A stretch of DNA of 64,000 nucleotides from a virus. The notes under the pieces are model-generated. The model was not told the DNA's origin. It did not search any database and worked only from the letters and a program-made list of their open reading frames with translations. The translations under genes were made by a program, and so were the position numbers. Within the stretch, counting starts at the first letter, position 1. The number at the start of each line of letters is the position of its first letter. The stretch covers positions 5,111 to 69,110 of the IMG/VR virus record IMGVR_UViG_3300002483_000009. One strand, given 5' to 3'. Positions 49,745 through 58,395 of the stretch are shown piece after piece.

Positions 49745-49849
49745 CTATTTGTATATGAATGGGTCTTTCTTTTTTAATTCTTTCAGTCTTTTTCTGTACT
49801 TGATTTCTTCTCTTATTCTATTCCAAATATTTTTTAACCATTTTATCAT
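49745..49849 (-). CDS. small basic peptide, 34 aa
   Basis: ATG at 49849 with GGAGGAAAAC directly upstream, ATGA overlap with the SGNH-like gene, stop three bases before the GNAT-like gene. A basic amphipathic helix (MIKWLKNIWNRIREEIKYRK) with a DPFIYK end. The strong Shine-Dalgarno and placement make it convincing as a gene. Function unknown; it could be membrane-active or a peptide substrate of the nearby radical SAM proteins (speculative). Confidence 0.6.
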   Translation of the reverse strand: MIKWLKNIWNRIREEIKYRKRLKELKKKDPFIYK

Positions 49850-50655
49850 CGTTTTCCTCCTATAAGATTATTAAACATTGGTTTCATTAACATTATAGCA
49901 TCTTCGTGTGCTTTGTCTAGTGGATGTGTTACCCCCCTTTCGTAGTCGTTCAGCAAGGCCCATTGGTTGAAACCCATCATCCTTTCGCCAAAACTAAACC
50001 ATTTGGTAAAATCAATTTCCTTGTGAAGTGCCTGGAGTAAAGGTTCGCCTTCCATAACATGTTTCAATTCATGGTAAAACAAACTATTATCGGCTAGTGT
50101 GAACATAAATGGTATGCCTTTCTTTTGTAAAATATTTTGCAACCAAATTATCGCATTCCAACTGAGATAGGTCTCATGGAACCAATTAGCGGCATGCCTA
50201 TACAATGCATTTGCAAATGGTCTCACACCTGTCTGCTCGTAATTGTCTTCTCTTTTTTTCCATTCATTCAATTGCACTTCAGAATTTGCAAGTGTTCTAT
50301 GTCTCTCTGCCGCACCTATGTTGGTGTCCCACGGCGATATAGAGGCCCATCTTGTGTTTTCCAATGTTTTATGTCTTGGGAATGCCCAGTCATACCTCGA
50401 TGTGAACGTCCACATCACAAATACGCCTTTGATAGTTTTGTGGGGGTGTTTTGAAACTTCCTGGAACACCTTTCTCGCAATGGCACAGTTTCCTATTCCA
50501 CCATCTGCCGTGTTAATTAATTTTTTGCCCAATCCTTGTGTCTGTTGGAACAACCTATACGCCCATGATTTTTTAGAGGGCACCTGTCCCTTGACATCAT
50601 CACTGAGCTCATGTCCAAAAGTAAAACTACAACCACCTGCAATATAATTAATCAT
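49846..50655 (-). CDS. SGNH-hydrolase-like protein, 269 aa
   Basis: IAGGCSFTFGHELSD carries a GxS motif like block I of SGNH/GDSL hydrolases, NTADGGIGNCAIAR gives a Gly-Asn element (blocks II-III), and the C-terminal THPLDKAHEDA could provide the Asp/His pair. Possible esterase or acyltransferase on a glycan or lipid. Overlaps the neighbouring radical SAM gene by 8 bp. A second, shorter SGNH-like protein is at 56402. Confidence 0.65.
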   Translation of the reverse strand: MINYIAGGCSFTFGHELSDDVKGQVPSKKSWAYRLFQQTQGLGKKLINTADGGIGNCAIARKVFQEVSKHPHKTIKGVFVMWTFTSRYDWAFPRHKTLENTRWASISPWDTNIGAAERHRTLANSEVQLNEWKKREDNYEQTGVRPFANALYRHAANWFHETYLSWNAIIWLQNILQKKGIPFMFTLADNSLFYHELKHVMEGEPLLQALHKEIDFTKWFSFGERMMGFNQWALLNDYERGVTHPLDKAHEDAIMLMKPMFNNLIGGKR

Positions 50656-51826
50656 AAATCTGTAATACCTTATTTAAAAGTGGAAAAACTTCTCCAAAAT
50701 TTTCTTTCCTGTACTTGTCTGTACGATGAATTCTCTGTATTCTTTGTTCTCTAATTTCCGGCGTGTCCCTATCAGCCGCGTTCATAAATCTAATGCTAGG
50801 TTGATAGTCTGTGAGCATATGGTACCTGTCTGTCACAATCTGTTTAACTTGTTTTGGTAGTGTTTGTATATTGAAAACATCTGGATCAAAACAGGTGTTC
50901 ACATAAAAAAACTTGGGTTGGTACTGTGCCACCCATAATGAAATCTTTGCCCAATTAAAAACATTGAATACAGATACTGTTGAACATATCTGGAAATCCA
51001 TGTTCTCAGTTTTCCTTTGTTTAAACTTAACAAGGTTAGCACTTACTTCTCGCCATTTTGCAGGGTGCCTTTGATATTCAAATGCATCGCCTATATCGTC
51101 TATACTGAATGCTATCTCCACGTGTTTGAAATACGACCATAAGTCAAATATCTCTTGTGGTGGTAACTGAGTGCCGTTGGTGTTGTAGTGTATATCTATG
51201 TTCTTGGCATATCCTTTTTCAACACAATGCATTAGTATTTTGTAGTGGTCCTTTATCATGAACGGTTCACCTCCTGTGAACTCAAAGTACTCCACGTGTT
51301 TTAGATCCTCCTGCAACTCTTCAAAAAACTGTGGATTACGTTTAGGCCATCCGCCCTCCTTTAATTGTTTCCTTGCAAGGGGATTGTCTTTGCCCTTGGC
51401 TGTTTCATAATCTATTTCTTCTTGAGCCCATTTTGAGGAACTCCACGATCCGCATATTCTACATTTTAAATTACACACATTGCCTAACTTAAAGTCTATG
51501 AACTTGAGCGTTGGCTCGCTATTAGGTGTCCAATCCATCAAACTTTTCTTCATTTTATAAATGCTGTTTTGTCTTTTTGATGTTTTGCCTGCGTCCTCTT
51601 CTTGCCAGCAACTCTGACAACCAGCGGGGCGTTCACCATTCTTAAATTTTTCCCTGAGTTTCTGCATGTATTCATGTCTCTGTATGTCACTTAGGTTTTG
51701 CTCATACACTTTGACATCAGGAATGCTACCTTTGTACAGACAGCAAGGCGATGCCCCACCGTTCACGTCAACTTCCAAGTGTGTCCAGGGTAATGGACAT
51801 ACATTTGATTTTATATACTTGTCCAC
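50648..51826 (-). CDS. radical SAM protein with N-terminal twitch-like motif, RS1
   Basis: 392 aa. N-terminal cysteines: NVCPLPWTHL, SPCCLYKG, and GERPAGCQSCW, a four- to five-Cys auxiliary cluster motif ahead of the core. Radical SAM core: GNVCNLKCRICGSW (CxxxCxxC), EFTGGEPFM (GGE), NTNGTQ and SIDDIGDAFEYQR. The layout resembles the family in which a twitch domain precedes the radical SAM barrel. Such enzymes use SAM and a second Fe-S cluster for peptide or sugar chemistry; the substrate here is unknown. One of five tandem paralogues. Confidence 0.88.
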   Translation of the reverse strand: MDKYIKSNVCPLPWTHLEVDVNGGASPCCLYKGSIPDVKVYEQNLSDIQRHEYMQKLREKFKNGERPAGCQSCWQEEDAGKTSKRQNSIYKMKKSLMDWTPNSEPTLKFIDFKLGNVCNLKCRICGSWSSSKWAQEEIDYETAKGKDNPLARKQLKEGGWPKRNPQFFEELQEDLKHVEYFEFTGGEPFMIKDHYKILMHCVEKGYAKNIDIHYNTNGTQLPPQEIFDLWSYFKHVEIAFSIDDIGDAFEYQRHPAKWREVSANLVKFKQRKTENMDFQICSTVSVFNVFNWAKISLWVAQYQPKFFYVNTCFDPDVFNIQTLPKQVKQIVTDRYHMLTDYQPSIRFMNAADRDTPEIREQRIQRIHRTDKYRKENFGEVFPLLNKVLQIYD

Positions 51827-53208
51827 CAGTCTAATGCCTTTTTGTTTTTTGCTAATATTTTTGTTATGTCTGTTCCTCTAATTTTATCCAGGCGTTGGAC
51901 TTCTGCTTTTCCTTGTTTTTGCCCTTGCTTGTATGTTTCTTCATCATACACCAATTCATTGTTTCTTTTTTGTTTCTGCATCTCGTCTAACTGCCCGAAA
52001 AAATTGTTTAAATTTTTATTTTTATATTTGATTGTTTTGTCTCTGGCGTCATTTATGATCTCGCTCATTATGTCATATGGCATAAACAAAGGAGCCATAG
52101 CATTGTCGTGTGAGAAATTGAACACTTGTTTAGTCAATAATTCTATGTTGAGTTCGTTACTTAACATCACCATGTTTTCCAAATCGAAAAGACCCGGTAG
52201 GGTAATGGTCAAATCCAACTGCATTCTTTGATGTTGCTGTTTTACAAATTGTAGTCCATACTTCATGTTTGCCAACCATTCGTCATACTTTAAACCTGTC
52301 CTAATGTATTCTCCCACTTCTCCTGTACCATCAATTGACGCACATATCTGCCAGTTAGGATAATGTTTCAATATGTCATCAAATAGATTGTACTTGTAGA
52401 AATTTATTCTGCTCATGTTGGAGTTGTATCTCGCCAATACTTGATCTTGATATCCTAGTTCCACAATCCTCTTCATTGCTTCCCAATGTATCTTCCACAT
52501 TAGGGGTTCGCCTCCGCACCAATATAACTCGGTGATACGTTTCTGTTCAACTGCTTCTGTGAATTCTTTTACCACTTGCTGATCATGGAATTGTTCTAAC
52601 TGTGCTTTGATATCTTTTCTGCCCCAAATTCTGTAACGATCATAATCACCTCTGCCGTTTTTCTTATTTTCAGTTTCCCAACTACTGCTCAGCATGTCGC
52701 CACACATTCTACAACTAAAATTACACAGATTAGAAAACCTATAATCAAAACTCTCCACCTGCATTGTTGTGGCACCTGTCTCATCTGTGCTGTTGAATGC
52801 TTCTTCGATTTTATTTTTATACAACCAATTAAAATGTTGTCTGTACACTTGTTCGTTAAGGAGTTTGTGATTGCACACAGCACACTGCGGTATCTCTTCA
52901 CCTGCCAATAATTTCAATCTCACACTTTTCATATAGTCTGAATTCCAATGCTGTTCCAATGTTGTGAGATTCATCTTATCATTATTTCCCTTTGGATCGA
53001 AGGTATCAATGTACTGTTTGAAATTGGTAGATGATTCACGTGAACTGCAACATAAACGTCTTTCCATCTGCGGTGACAGATATGTGTGAGTCCATGGTGC
53101 CATGCAGAATGTTTTGTTTCCGTCTTTTGGCTTAATCCTTTGATTCATCTTAGACACAATACCATTCCTTGGCCACCTTTCATCTGCTGTTGGAAATCTA
53201 TCTGCCAT
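51811..53208 (-). CDS. radical SAM protein with N-terminal twitch-like motif, RS2
   Basis: 465 aa, the longest paralogue. N-terminal cysteines KTFCMAPWTHTY, RRLCCSSRE and IPQCAVCNH; core SNLCNFSCRMCGDM; LYWCGGEPLM with GGE; SIDGTGEVGEYIRTG. The C-terminal 60 residues are charged and rich in Lys/Gln, absent from the others. Overlaps RS1 by 16 bp and the alternative oxidase by 11 bp. Substrate unknown. Confidence 0.87.
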   Translation of the reverse strand: MADRFPTADERWPRNGIVSKMNQRIKPKDGNKTFCMAPWTHTYLSPQMERRLCCSSRESSTNFKQYIDTFDPKGNNDKMNLTTLEQHWNSDYMKSVRLKLLAGEEIPQCAVCNHKLLNEQVYRQHFNWLYKNKIEEAFNSTDETGATTMQVESFDYRFSNLCNFSCRMCGDMLSSSWETENKKNGRGDYDRYRIWGRKDIKAQLEQFHDQQVVKEFTEAVEQKRITELYWCGGEPLMWKIHWEAMKRIVELGYQDQVLARYNSNMSRINFYKYNLFDDILKHYPNWQICASIDGTGEVGEYIRTGLKYDEWLANMKYGLQFVKQQHQRMQLDLTITLPGLFDLENMVMLSNELNIELLTKQVFNFSHDNAMAPLFMPYDIMSEIINDARDKTIKYKNKNLNNFFGQLDEMQKQKRNNELVYDEETYKQGQKQGKAEVQRLDKIRGTDITKILAKNKKALDWWTSI

Positions 53209-53809
53209 TTTCAGCCTCTAGTGTGTCAGCCATGTTATGATTTTCTTGTGCATGACCTCTTTCGTCTTCCCTTACTGCTGTCACAACGTCTCTTAATTTT
53301 GCATCATCTTTTAACCTATAATAATTTTTTGCAATTAGTGGAGCATCTATATTGTCTATTTTGCCTAGATCTATTGCCTTTAGATACGATGTGTAACTTA
53401 TCACTGCTTGTTCCTCAAAATATCCAACCATCCTATGTGCAACTTTAGGGAAAAAAATGTAAAGGAACATATAGAAGTGCCAAAACAAAAATTGTGCCGT
53501 TATAATCATCCAACGTTCAAACCAATTTGGCTTCGCTATTTCGATGAATATCATCAAGTGCATACGTTCATTTTCTGCTTCGGCAAGTAATTTTTGTATC
53601 CACCCTCTATCATCTGGTTTCATTTTTCTCAAACTACGCAGATGGTTCCACATTCCTGCTACCATGCCAGGCACACCTGCAACAGTTTCTAACACAACTG
53701 CCCTATGTCCATAACGTTTTGCAAAGAATGTATCTGCAATCCACCTTAATCTCATAGTGAACCACAATGCACATTTGTCTCCAAAGTCTTTAGGTCTTCT
53801 ATGCCTCAT
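53198..53809 (-). CDS. aox: alternative (ubiquinol) oxidase, AOX
   Basis: 203 aa from the ATG at 53809 (MRHRRPKDF), which fits the AOX N-terminus; the frame is open upstream. Diiron ligands: Glu41 in VLETVAGVPGM, ExxH in AENERMHLM (Glu81, His84), Glu in GYFEEQAVISY, and ExxH in REDERGHAQ. Hydrophobic membrane-surface helices lie in the middle (FLFWHFYMFLYIFF). The motifs are those of proteobacterial/mitochondrial AOX, not plastoquinol PTOX. Reaction: ubiquinol plus O2 to ubiquinone and water, without proton pumping. Overlaps radical SAM genes on both sides. Confidence 0.93.
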   Translation of the reverse strand: MRHRRPKDFGDKCALWFTMRLRWIADTFFAKRYGHRAVVLETVAGVPGMVAGMWNHLRSLRKMKPDDRGWIQKLLAEAENERMHLMIFIEIAKPNWFERWMIITAQFLFWHFYMFLYIFFPKVAHRMVGYFEEQAVISYTSYLKAIDLGKIDNIDAPLIAKNYYRLKDDAKLRDVVTAVREDERGHAQENHNMADTLEAENGR

Positions 53810-55088
53810 ATCTATCGAACAACTCCTTCCATTCAGGAAATACATCTGTAAAATTTTCATTTCTAATTTTATCATATTTTCTTGTTTCGTTTATAAACAT
53901 TTCAAGTTTGTCTGTTTTATCTCTACGGAATAGATAATCCAAAGCACTCTCATAACCTTTTGATGCACGTGTAAGGTGATCTTGTTTTTTTAACCATTCT
54001 ATGTGTTTCTTATATTTTTCTTTAATTTTTTGTTTGTAATCATCAGGTAAAAGATCCATACGTTGCCAGAGAGGATACTGCAACAAATTGAAGTTAAAGT
54101 CTTGTGCTTTGATAAGTCCTTGATCTACCCAGTTTTTATGAAAATCAACTACGTGCAAAGAATTTGCAAGTCCTACCGTAGAACTTATATAAAAATCAAC
54201 TTGTGGACATACTTCTAACATACGTTTTCTGTTTGCAACTGTTTCTTCCCATACTGTACCTTTACGCATAAGTTCTGCACGTGGACCTTCTGCATCTAAA
54301 CTTGCACCAATAGACACAGAATCAAATTTATTCCATAATTCAAATATATCAGTACCTTTGAATTTAGATTTACTAAAGTTTGTATTGTAAATCAATCTTA
54401 CATGATACATTTTACGTTTGTCTAACTCCTTTAATATCCGTAAATGTTCTTCCATTATAATAGGTTCACCTCCAGCAAAGTAAAACTGTTCTACATGATC
54501 AAATTGTTTCAGTAACTGCTCCCAAATATCATTACTGCTTCTACCAGCCCTCATAATTTTTGCATGTGGTGGGGGCGAACCTGTAAGTTTTTTGTGATCT
54601 TCGTACCAGTTACTACTAAACCAAGTGCCACAACTCCTGCAGGCCATGTTGCATAGGTTTGAGAAACGTATATCCCAATATTTGATTACAAAGTCAGCAG
54701 TACCATCTGGCTTTGTTGTATTGACCATGTCTATGTTGTGTCCAAAATGTTTGTTTGAACTTAGACGTAAACTAAAGAAACCTGATTTTTCTTGATCATA
54801 ACATTTGAAACATTCTCGTGATGGTTTATTTGCCAACATATTCAAACGCATCTGTTTCATCTTAGGACCATTGAACACTTCTTCCATTGATTGTTTGTTT
54901 ACATCACCTACTGGCAATTTGTCTAATGCAAAACAACAAGGGTATGCTCTGCCGTCTGGAAATGCATGAAGGTGCATCCATGGTAACATACAGAAGTTAT
55001 CACTATCTATCAACAACTCCTTTTGTTTAGGAGTCATGTCTTTTATCTTAAGTTTCTCGGGCTCTTTGGCCCCATACTCATATGCCAC
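53799..55088 (-). CDS. radical SAM protein with N-terminal twitch-like motif, RS3
   Basis: 429 aa. N-terminal NFCMLPWMHLHAFPDG, YPCCFALD and ECFKCYDQEKSG cysteines; core SNLCNMACRSCGTWFSSNW; FYFAGGEPIIM; ASLDAEGPRAELMRKG. Closest in pattern to RS1 and RS2. Overlaps RS4 by 11 bp and the oxidase gene by 11 bp. Confidence 0.88.
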   Translation of the reverse strand: MAYEYGAKEPEKLKIKDMTPKQKELLIDSDNFCMLPWMHLHAFPDGRAYPCCFALDKLPVGDVNKQSMEEVFNGPKMKQMRLNMLANKPSRECFKCYDQEKSGFFSLRLSSNKHFGHNIDMVNTTKPDGTADFVIKYWDIRFSNLCNMACRSCGTWFSSNWYEDHKKLTGSPPPHAKIMRAGRSSNDIWEQLLKQFDHVEQFYFAGGEPIIMEEHLRILKELDKRKMYHVRLIYNTNFSKSKFKGTDIFELWNKFDSVSIGASLDAEGPRAELMRKGTVWEETVANRKRMLEVCPQVDFYISSTVGLANSLHVVDFHKNWVDQGLIKAQDFNFNLLQYPLWQRMDLLPDDYKQKIKEKYKKHIEWLKKQDHLTRASKGYESALDYLFRRDKTDKLEMFINETRKYDKIRNENFTDVFPEWKELFDRYEA

Positions 55089-56421
55089 GGTACCATTCTC
55101 CTATAATTGGGAAAGTTTTTTCAAAGTCCTTCCCTTGTCGTTTGTCATATTGACTGTAGAATGCTTTAAAGTCCTTTTGCAGTTTACTCTGTTCGGCCGC
55201 ACCTGCGTGTGGTGTCTTTACTACATCTAAATAATCTATTAATCTTTGTGTGTGGTTCACTTCCATTTGTTCTAAAAATTTTTCATTGCCTTTTAAAAAC
55301 TTCACAAGGTCTTCTTTAAATCTGTTACGTAAGTCATCTGGCAATACTAAAGGACTTTGAAAACTTGGAAATCTTAAAATGTTTAGTGTATAATTTATTG
55401 TTGGTCCGTATATGGCACTTGCTGTTTTAAACCAAACTATTTTTTCCAAAAACTCAGGCAATGACTCCAAGCATAATGCATTAATGGTACACATGTTATG
55501 AATTTCTGATGGAACTTTGTCAACCATCATGTGTAATAGATTAGAATGCCATTCGCCATAGTTTAATCCATCTCTGATATATTCTGCTTGTTTGAATGTT
55601 GCTTCACAACTTGTATATAAATGAAAGTGTTTAAATCCTTTCAGTTTGTTTTTAAATCTATCAATAATACTTTGTTTGGCACCAAGATTAGAATTTATTG
55701 CAAGACGCATACCGGGTCTCATTTTGTCTCCTTGCGTTTCGATCCAATCAAGCAGTCGCCATAGGTTAGGGGACATCATTGGTTCTCCTCCAGTGATACG
55801 TAATTCGTCCAGTGTTTTGTGTAGGTCGCTTTCCCACCATTTATAAAATGCCTCGACATAAGGATTGGTCTCATCTTTTTTGTATGGTTCTGCCGAATCA
55901 TGTGCATGGGTGAAGTGGTTACGTCCATCTGACATTAGGCTCATGTATGGTCCTTGATTTTTTATGTTGTTTGCCCATGTCGAACTAAAAGCAGGATTAC
56001 AATACGTGCAGGCAAACTGACACACCCTGTCAAAAGCAATTTCCAACGTTCTTAAATTAAAATCTTTTTGGTGATCAGACTTGTAAGCATCGTCGAGTTC
56101 TTTGTCAGTGTATATTTTTGATTTGTATACTCTGTCACTGATTGCATCTCTGCCTATGTCCTCTATCTTCCAACAGTACTCACAACCTGCAGGTCTTTCT
56201 CCACACTGCATCTGTCTACGTTGTTCTTTCTTTTGCCTTGTGTTGTGTATTGCACTTGGATTCTTTTTAATTTCTTCTAAATCAATTTTGTGTGGCAATG
56301 GGTGATGGCAACTTGTGGTCATACCACTGCCCAACCAAATAGTCGCATTGTACCATTTTGCCGCACAGAAACTTGCGGATTTAGTATCTAATTTTTTTTG
56401 TTTAAACTCTAAGTCGTCCAT
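55078..56421 (-). CDS. radical SAM protein with N-terminal twitch-like motif, RS4
   Basis: 447 aa from the ATG at 56421, short overlap with the SGNH-like gene; an ATG at 56454 is the alternative. N-terminal motif differs: SFCAAKWYNATIW, TSCHHPLPHKID and GERPAGCEYCWKIED; core DRVCQFACTYCNPAFSSTW; LRITGGEPMMSP. It shares the KID...NPSAIHNT...GERP pattern with RS5, so RS4 and RS5 form a subgroup. Confidence 0.88.
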   Translation of the reverse strand: MDDLEFKQKKLDTKSASFCAAKWYNATIWLGSGMTTSCHHPLPHKIDLEEIKKNPSAIHNTRQKKEQRRQMQCGERPAGCEYCWKIEDIGRDAISDRVYKSKIYTDKELDDAYKSDHQKDFNLRTLEIAFDRVCQFACTYCNPAFSSTWANNIKNQGPYMSLMSDGRNHFTHAHDSAEPYKKDETNPYVEAFYKWWESDLHKTLDELRITGGEPMMSPNLWRLLDWIETQGDKMRPGMRLAINSNLGAKQSIIDRFKNKLKGFKHFHLYTSCEATFKQAEYIRDGLNYGEWHSNLLHMMVDKVPSEIHNMCTINALCLESLPEFLEKIVWFKTASAIYGPTINYTLNILRFPSFQSPLVLPDDLRNRFKEDLVKFLKGNEKFLEQMEVNHTQRLIDYLDVVKTPHAGAAEQSKLQKDFKAFYSQYDKRQGKDFEKTFPIIGEWYRGI

Positions 56422-57004
56422 ATACCTTATCTGCCCATTGTTTATTTTGTTCAACTGTCATATGATTTATATCACCTTTGCCCCAGTTGTCTTTGCCGCC
56501 ACTGAACTGAAACATACTTTCGTCTATGAATGTCCCGGTTTTTAATTTTATTCCTGCGTCCTTGTCTGCTGTCTCAAATGGTTTGAAACTCCACATCTGT
56601 ACTATCTCACTTTTTACTTTTGATAACACTTCCTTATCATAGTGCTTGATAGCATATTCGTACGCCATTTCGTCTTTGTCGTAGTTGTGTAAATATTTCC
56701 AATAATTGTCTAAAGTTTTGTAAATGTTTGGGTCAACACCTTCCAATGGTTGTGTGTTTGCACTTAAAATTAAATTTGGATGATACAACCTGTAAGGTTC
56801 AGTCCAACAAAATATAGATATATCCGGAACCATATTGCTTCTTATAAGTTTATTGTATAGAAAGAACACACTCCAAATACTTCTACCTGGACTGCCAAAC
56901 CATCTAATTCTTGCCGCTCCTAATTTCTCTTGTAAGATATTACACCAACTTTCGGGTTGGTTACTTGCACAGAAACTATCTCCAAAAAATCCTATTGTCT
57001 TCAT
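56402..57004 (-). CDS. SGNH/GDSL-hydrolase-like protein, 200 aa
   Basis: ATGA overlap with RS5. IGFFGDSFCASNQPES is a GDS block I, FGSPGRSIWS a Gly block II, and GKGDINHMTVEQN near the end offers the DxxH pair. Compact GDSL esterase/acyltransferase candidate. Located between RS4 and RS5, so it probably serves the same pathway. Confidence 0.72.
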   Translation of the reverse strand: MKTIGFFGDSFCASNQPESWCNILQEKLGAARIRWFGSPGRSIWSVFFLYNKLIRSNMVPDISIFCWTEPYRLYHPNLILSANTQPLEGVDPNIYKTLDNYWKYLHNYDKDEMAYEYAIKHYDKEVLSKVKSEIVQMWSFKPFETADKDAGIKLKTGTFIDESMFQFSGGKDNWGKGDINHMTVEQNKQWADKVYGRLRV

Positions 57005-58395
57005 GCGTTCCTACACTCCTCATAAAATTCTTCCATCTCTGGAAATGTGTTTAAAAACCTTGTCAGGCGTCTACGATCGTGCTCATTAAAGAAAGCGTAA
57101 AAGTTTTTTTTATTTTGCGTACTTGCGTCCGTGTTTTCGCGCCAGTATGCGAGATTACGTTGCATCTTTTGAATCTCGAAATCCTTGAATATGTGTAACC
57201 CGTTGTCCTCGCCGGAATTATCTTTCATGTAGTCGATGTTGCTTTGGTGTATAGCCTGGTACGACTCTGGTAGCATTGTTATCTGTTGCCAAGCAGGTTG
57301 TCTTAACAGTGGCACGTCGAACCATACCCTCTGATAGGTTTTGGAGTACTTGCTACGCAGTTCCAGTATCTTCTGTAATAGTTTGTCCATACTTGTTATG
57401 CTTAGGTTGTTGTAAGTGCATATGAATGTGATAGAATTACGCACAGGTATACGGTCCAGGAATTCCTCCACGTTGTCCATCATGTAGTTGAAATCCAATC
57501 CATGTCGTATGTATTCTGCTTTTTCTCCCCATGCATCCACTGACACGAACTGCATCATGTGTTCAACCTTCTTCTCCATGCATATGTTCTGTGCCATGTT
57601 GAAGTACTTCTCCTTCAGTTTTTTATCTGGAGGACACATATTGCTTGTGACGTTAAGGTGCAGGTCATCCTTTGGATGATCCATAATGTATTGAAACACC
57701 TTGTATGTGTTTACATCCATCATGGGCTCTCCGCCAGTCATACGGAAGTGTTTGAGATTCTTGTACAATGTGGGCCACCATTTCCAGAACGCTGTCACGT
57801 AGGGATTGTCCTCACGATTGGGTATTGGACGTCTCCTTCCCTGGAAGTGCTCTGGTGCATTGTGGGGAGGAGATGTGGGATATTGGCCATACCTGTCAAT
57901 CTCCTTGCCCCACGTTGTTGAGAACTGTGGAGAACAATAACTGCACTTGAAGTTACAAGCGTTGTTAAAGTTTACCTCCACATACCTCGGTGTCCAACGA
58001 GTTGTCATTGGATTCTGTCTAATCTGCTCAAAGTCCTGCATGGCCCATGGTTCACCGGAACGGTAGTGTCTGTCCGACATCTCCCCAGTGTCCTCTAGTT
58101 TCCAGCAGTACGAACATCCGTCCGGACGTTCTCCTTGTAGCATCTTGAATCTTTGGTCCAGTTTCTCCACTGTGTTGTGCAGTGCGGCTGGATTCCTCTC
58201 TAGTTGCTTTTCATCGATCTTGTGCAGTGGCGGATGATAGCATGAATTGGTCAGTCCTGTTGGCAGGTGCAGTGATGTTTGGTTCCACTTGGCCAGGCAC
58301 ATGGTTGGAGAAACTTGTTGCAGTTTCTCTTTGGCCTTTAGTGCGTCTGCTTTGTAGTCACTAGTACTCACGGTCTTGCACTCCTCTGTTGACAT
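57001..58395 (-). CDS. radical SAM protein with N-terminal twitch-like motif, RS5
   Basis: 464 aa. TMCLAKWNQTSLHL, NSCYHPPLHKID and GERPDGCSYCWKLED cysteines; core NNACNFKCSYCSPQFSTTW; FRMTGGEPMMDVN; VSVDAWGEKAEYIRHG. The GC content of this stretch is visibly higher than that of RS3, suggesting a different history. Start at 58395, but a GTG at 58371 preceded by GAGGAG is an alternative. Close to RS4. Confidence 0.88.
   Translation of the reverse strand: MSTEECKTVSTSDYKADALKAKEKLQQVSPTMCLAKWNQTSLHLPTGLTNSCYHPPLHKIDEKQLERNPAALHNTVEKLDQRFKMLQGERPDGCSYCWKLEDTGEMSDRHYRSGEPWAMQDFEQIRQNPMTTRWTPRYVEVNFNNACNFKCSYCSPQFSTTWGKEIDRYGQYPTSPPHNAPEHFQGRRRPIPNREDNPYVTAFWKWWPTLYKNLKHFRMTGGEPMMDVNTYKVFQYIMDHPKDDLHLNVTSNMCPPDKKLKEKYFNMAQNICMEKKVEHMMQFVSVDAWGEKAEYIRHGLDFNYMMDNVEEFLDRIPVRNSITFICTYNNLSITSMDKLLQKILELRSKYSKTYQRVWFDVPLLRQPAWQQITMLPESYQAIHQSNIDYMKDNSGEDNGLHIFKDFEIQKMQRNLAYWRENTDASTQNKKNFYAFFNEHDRRRLTRFLNTFPEMEEFYEECRNA

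Noticed and set aside
53198-53809. Plastoquinol oxidase (PTOX) and hence a cyanophage
   Set aside because: Motifs around the diiron ligands are those of proteobacterial AOX, and no photosynthesis genes are present in the window.
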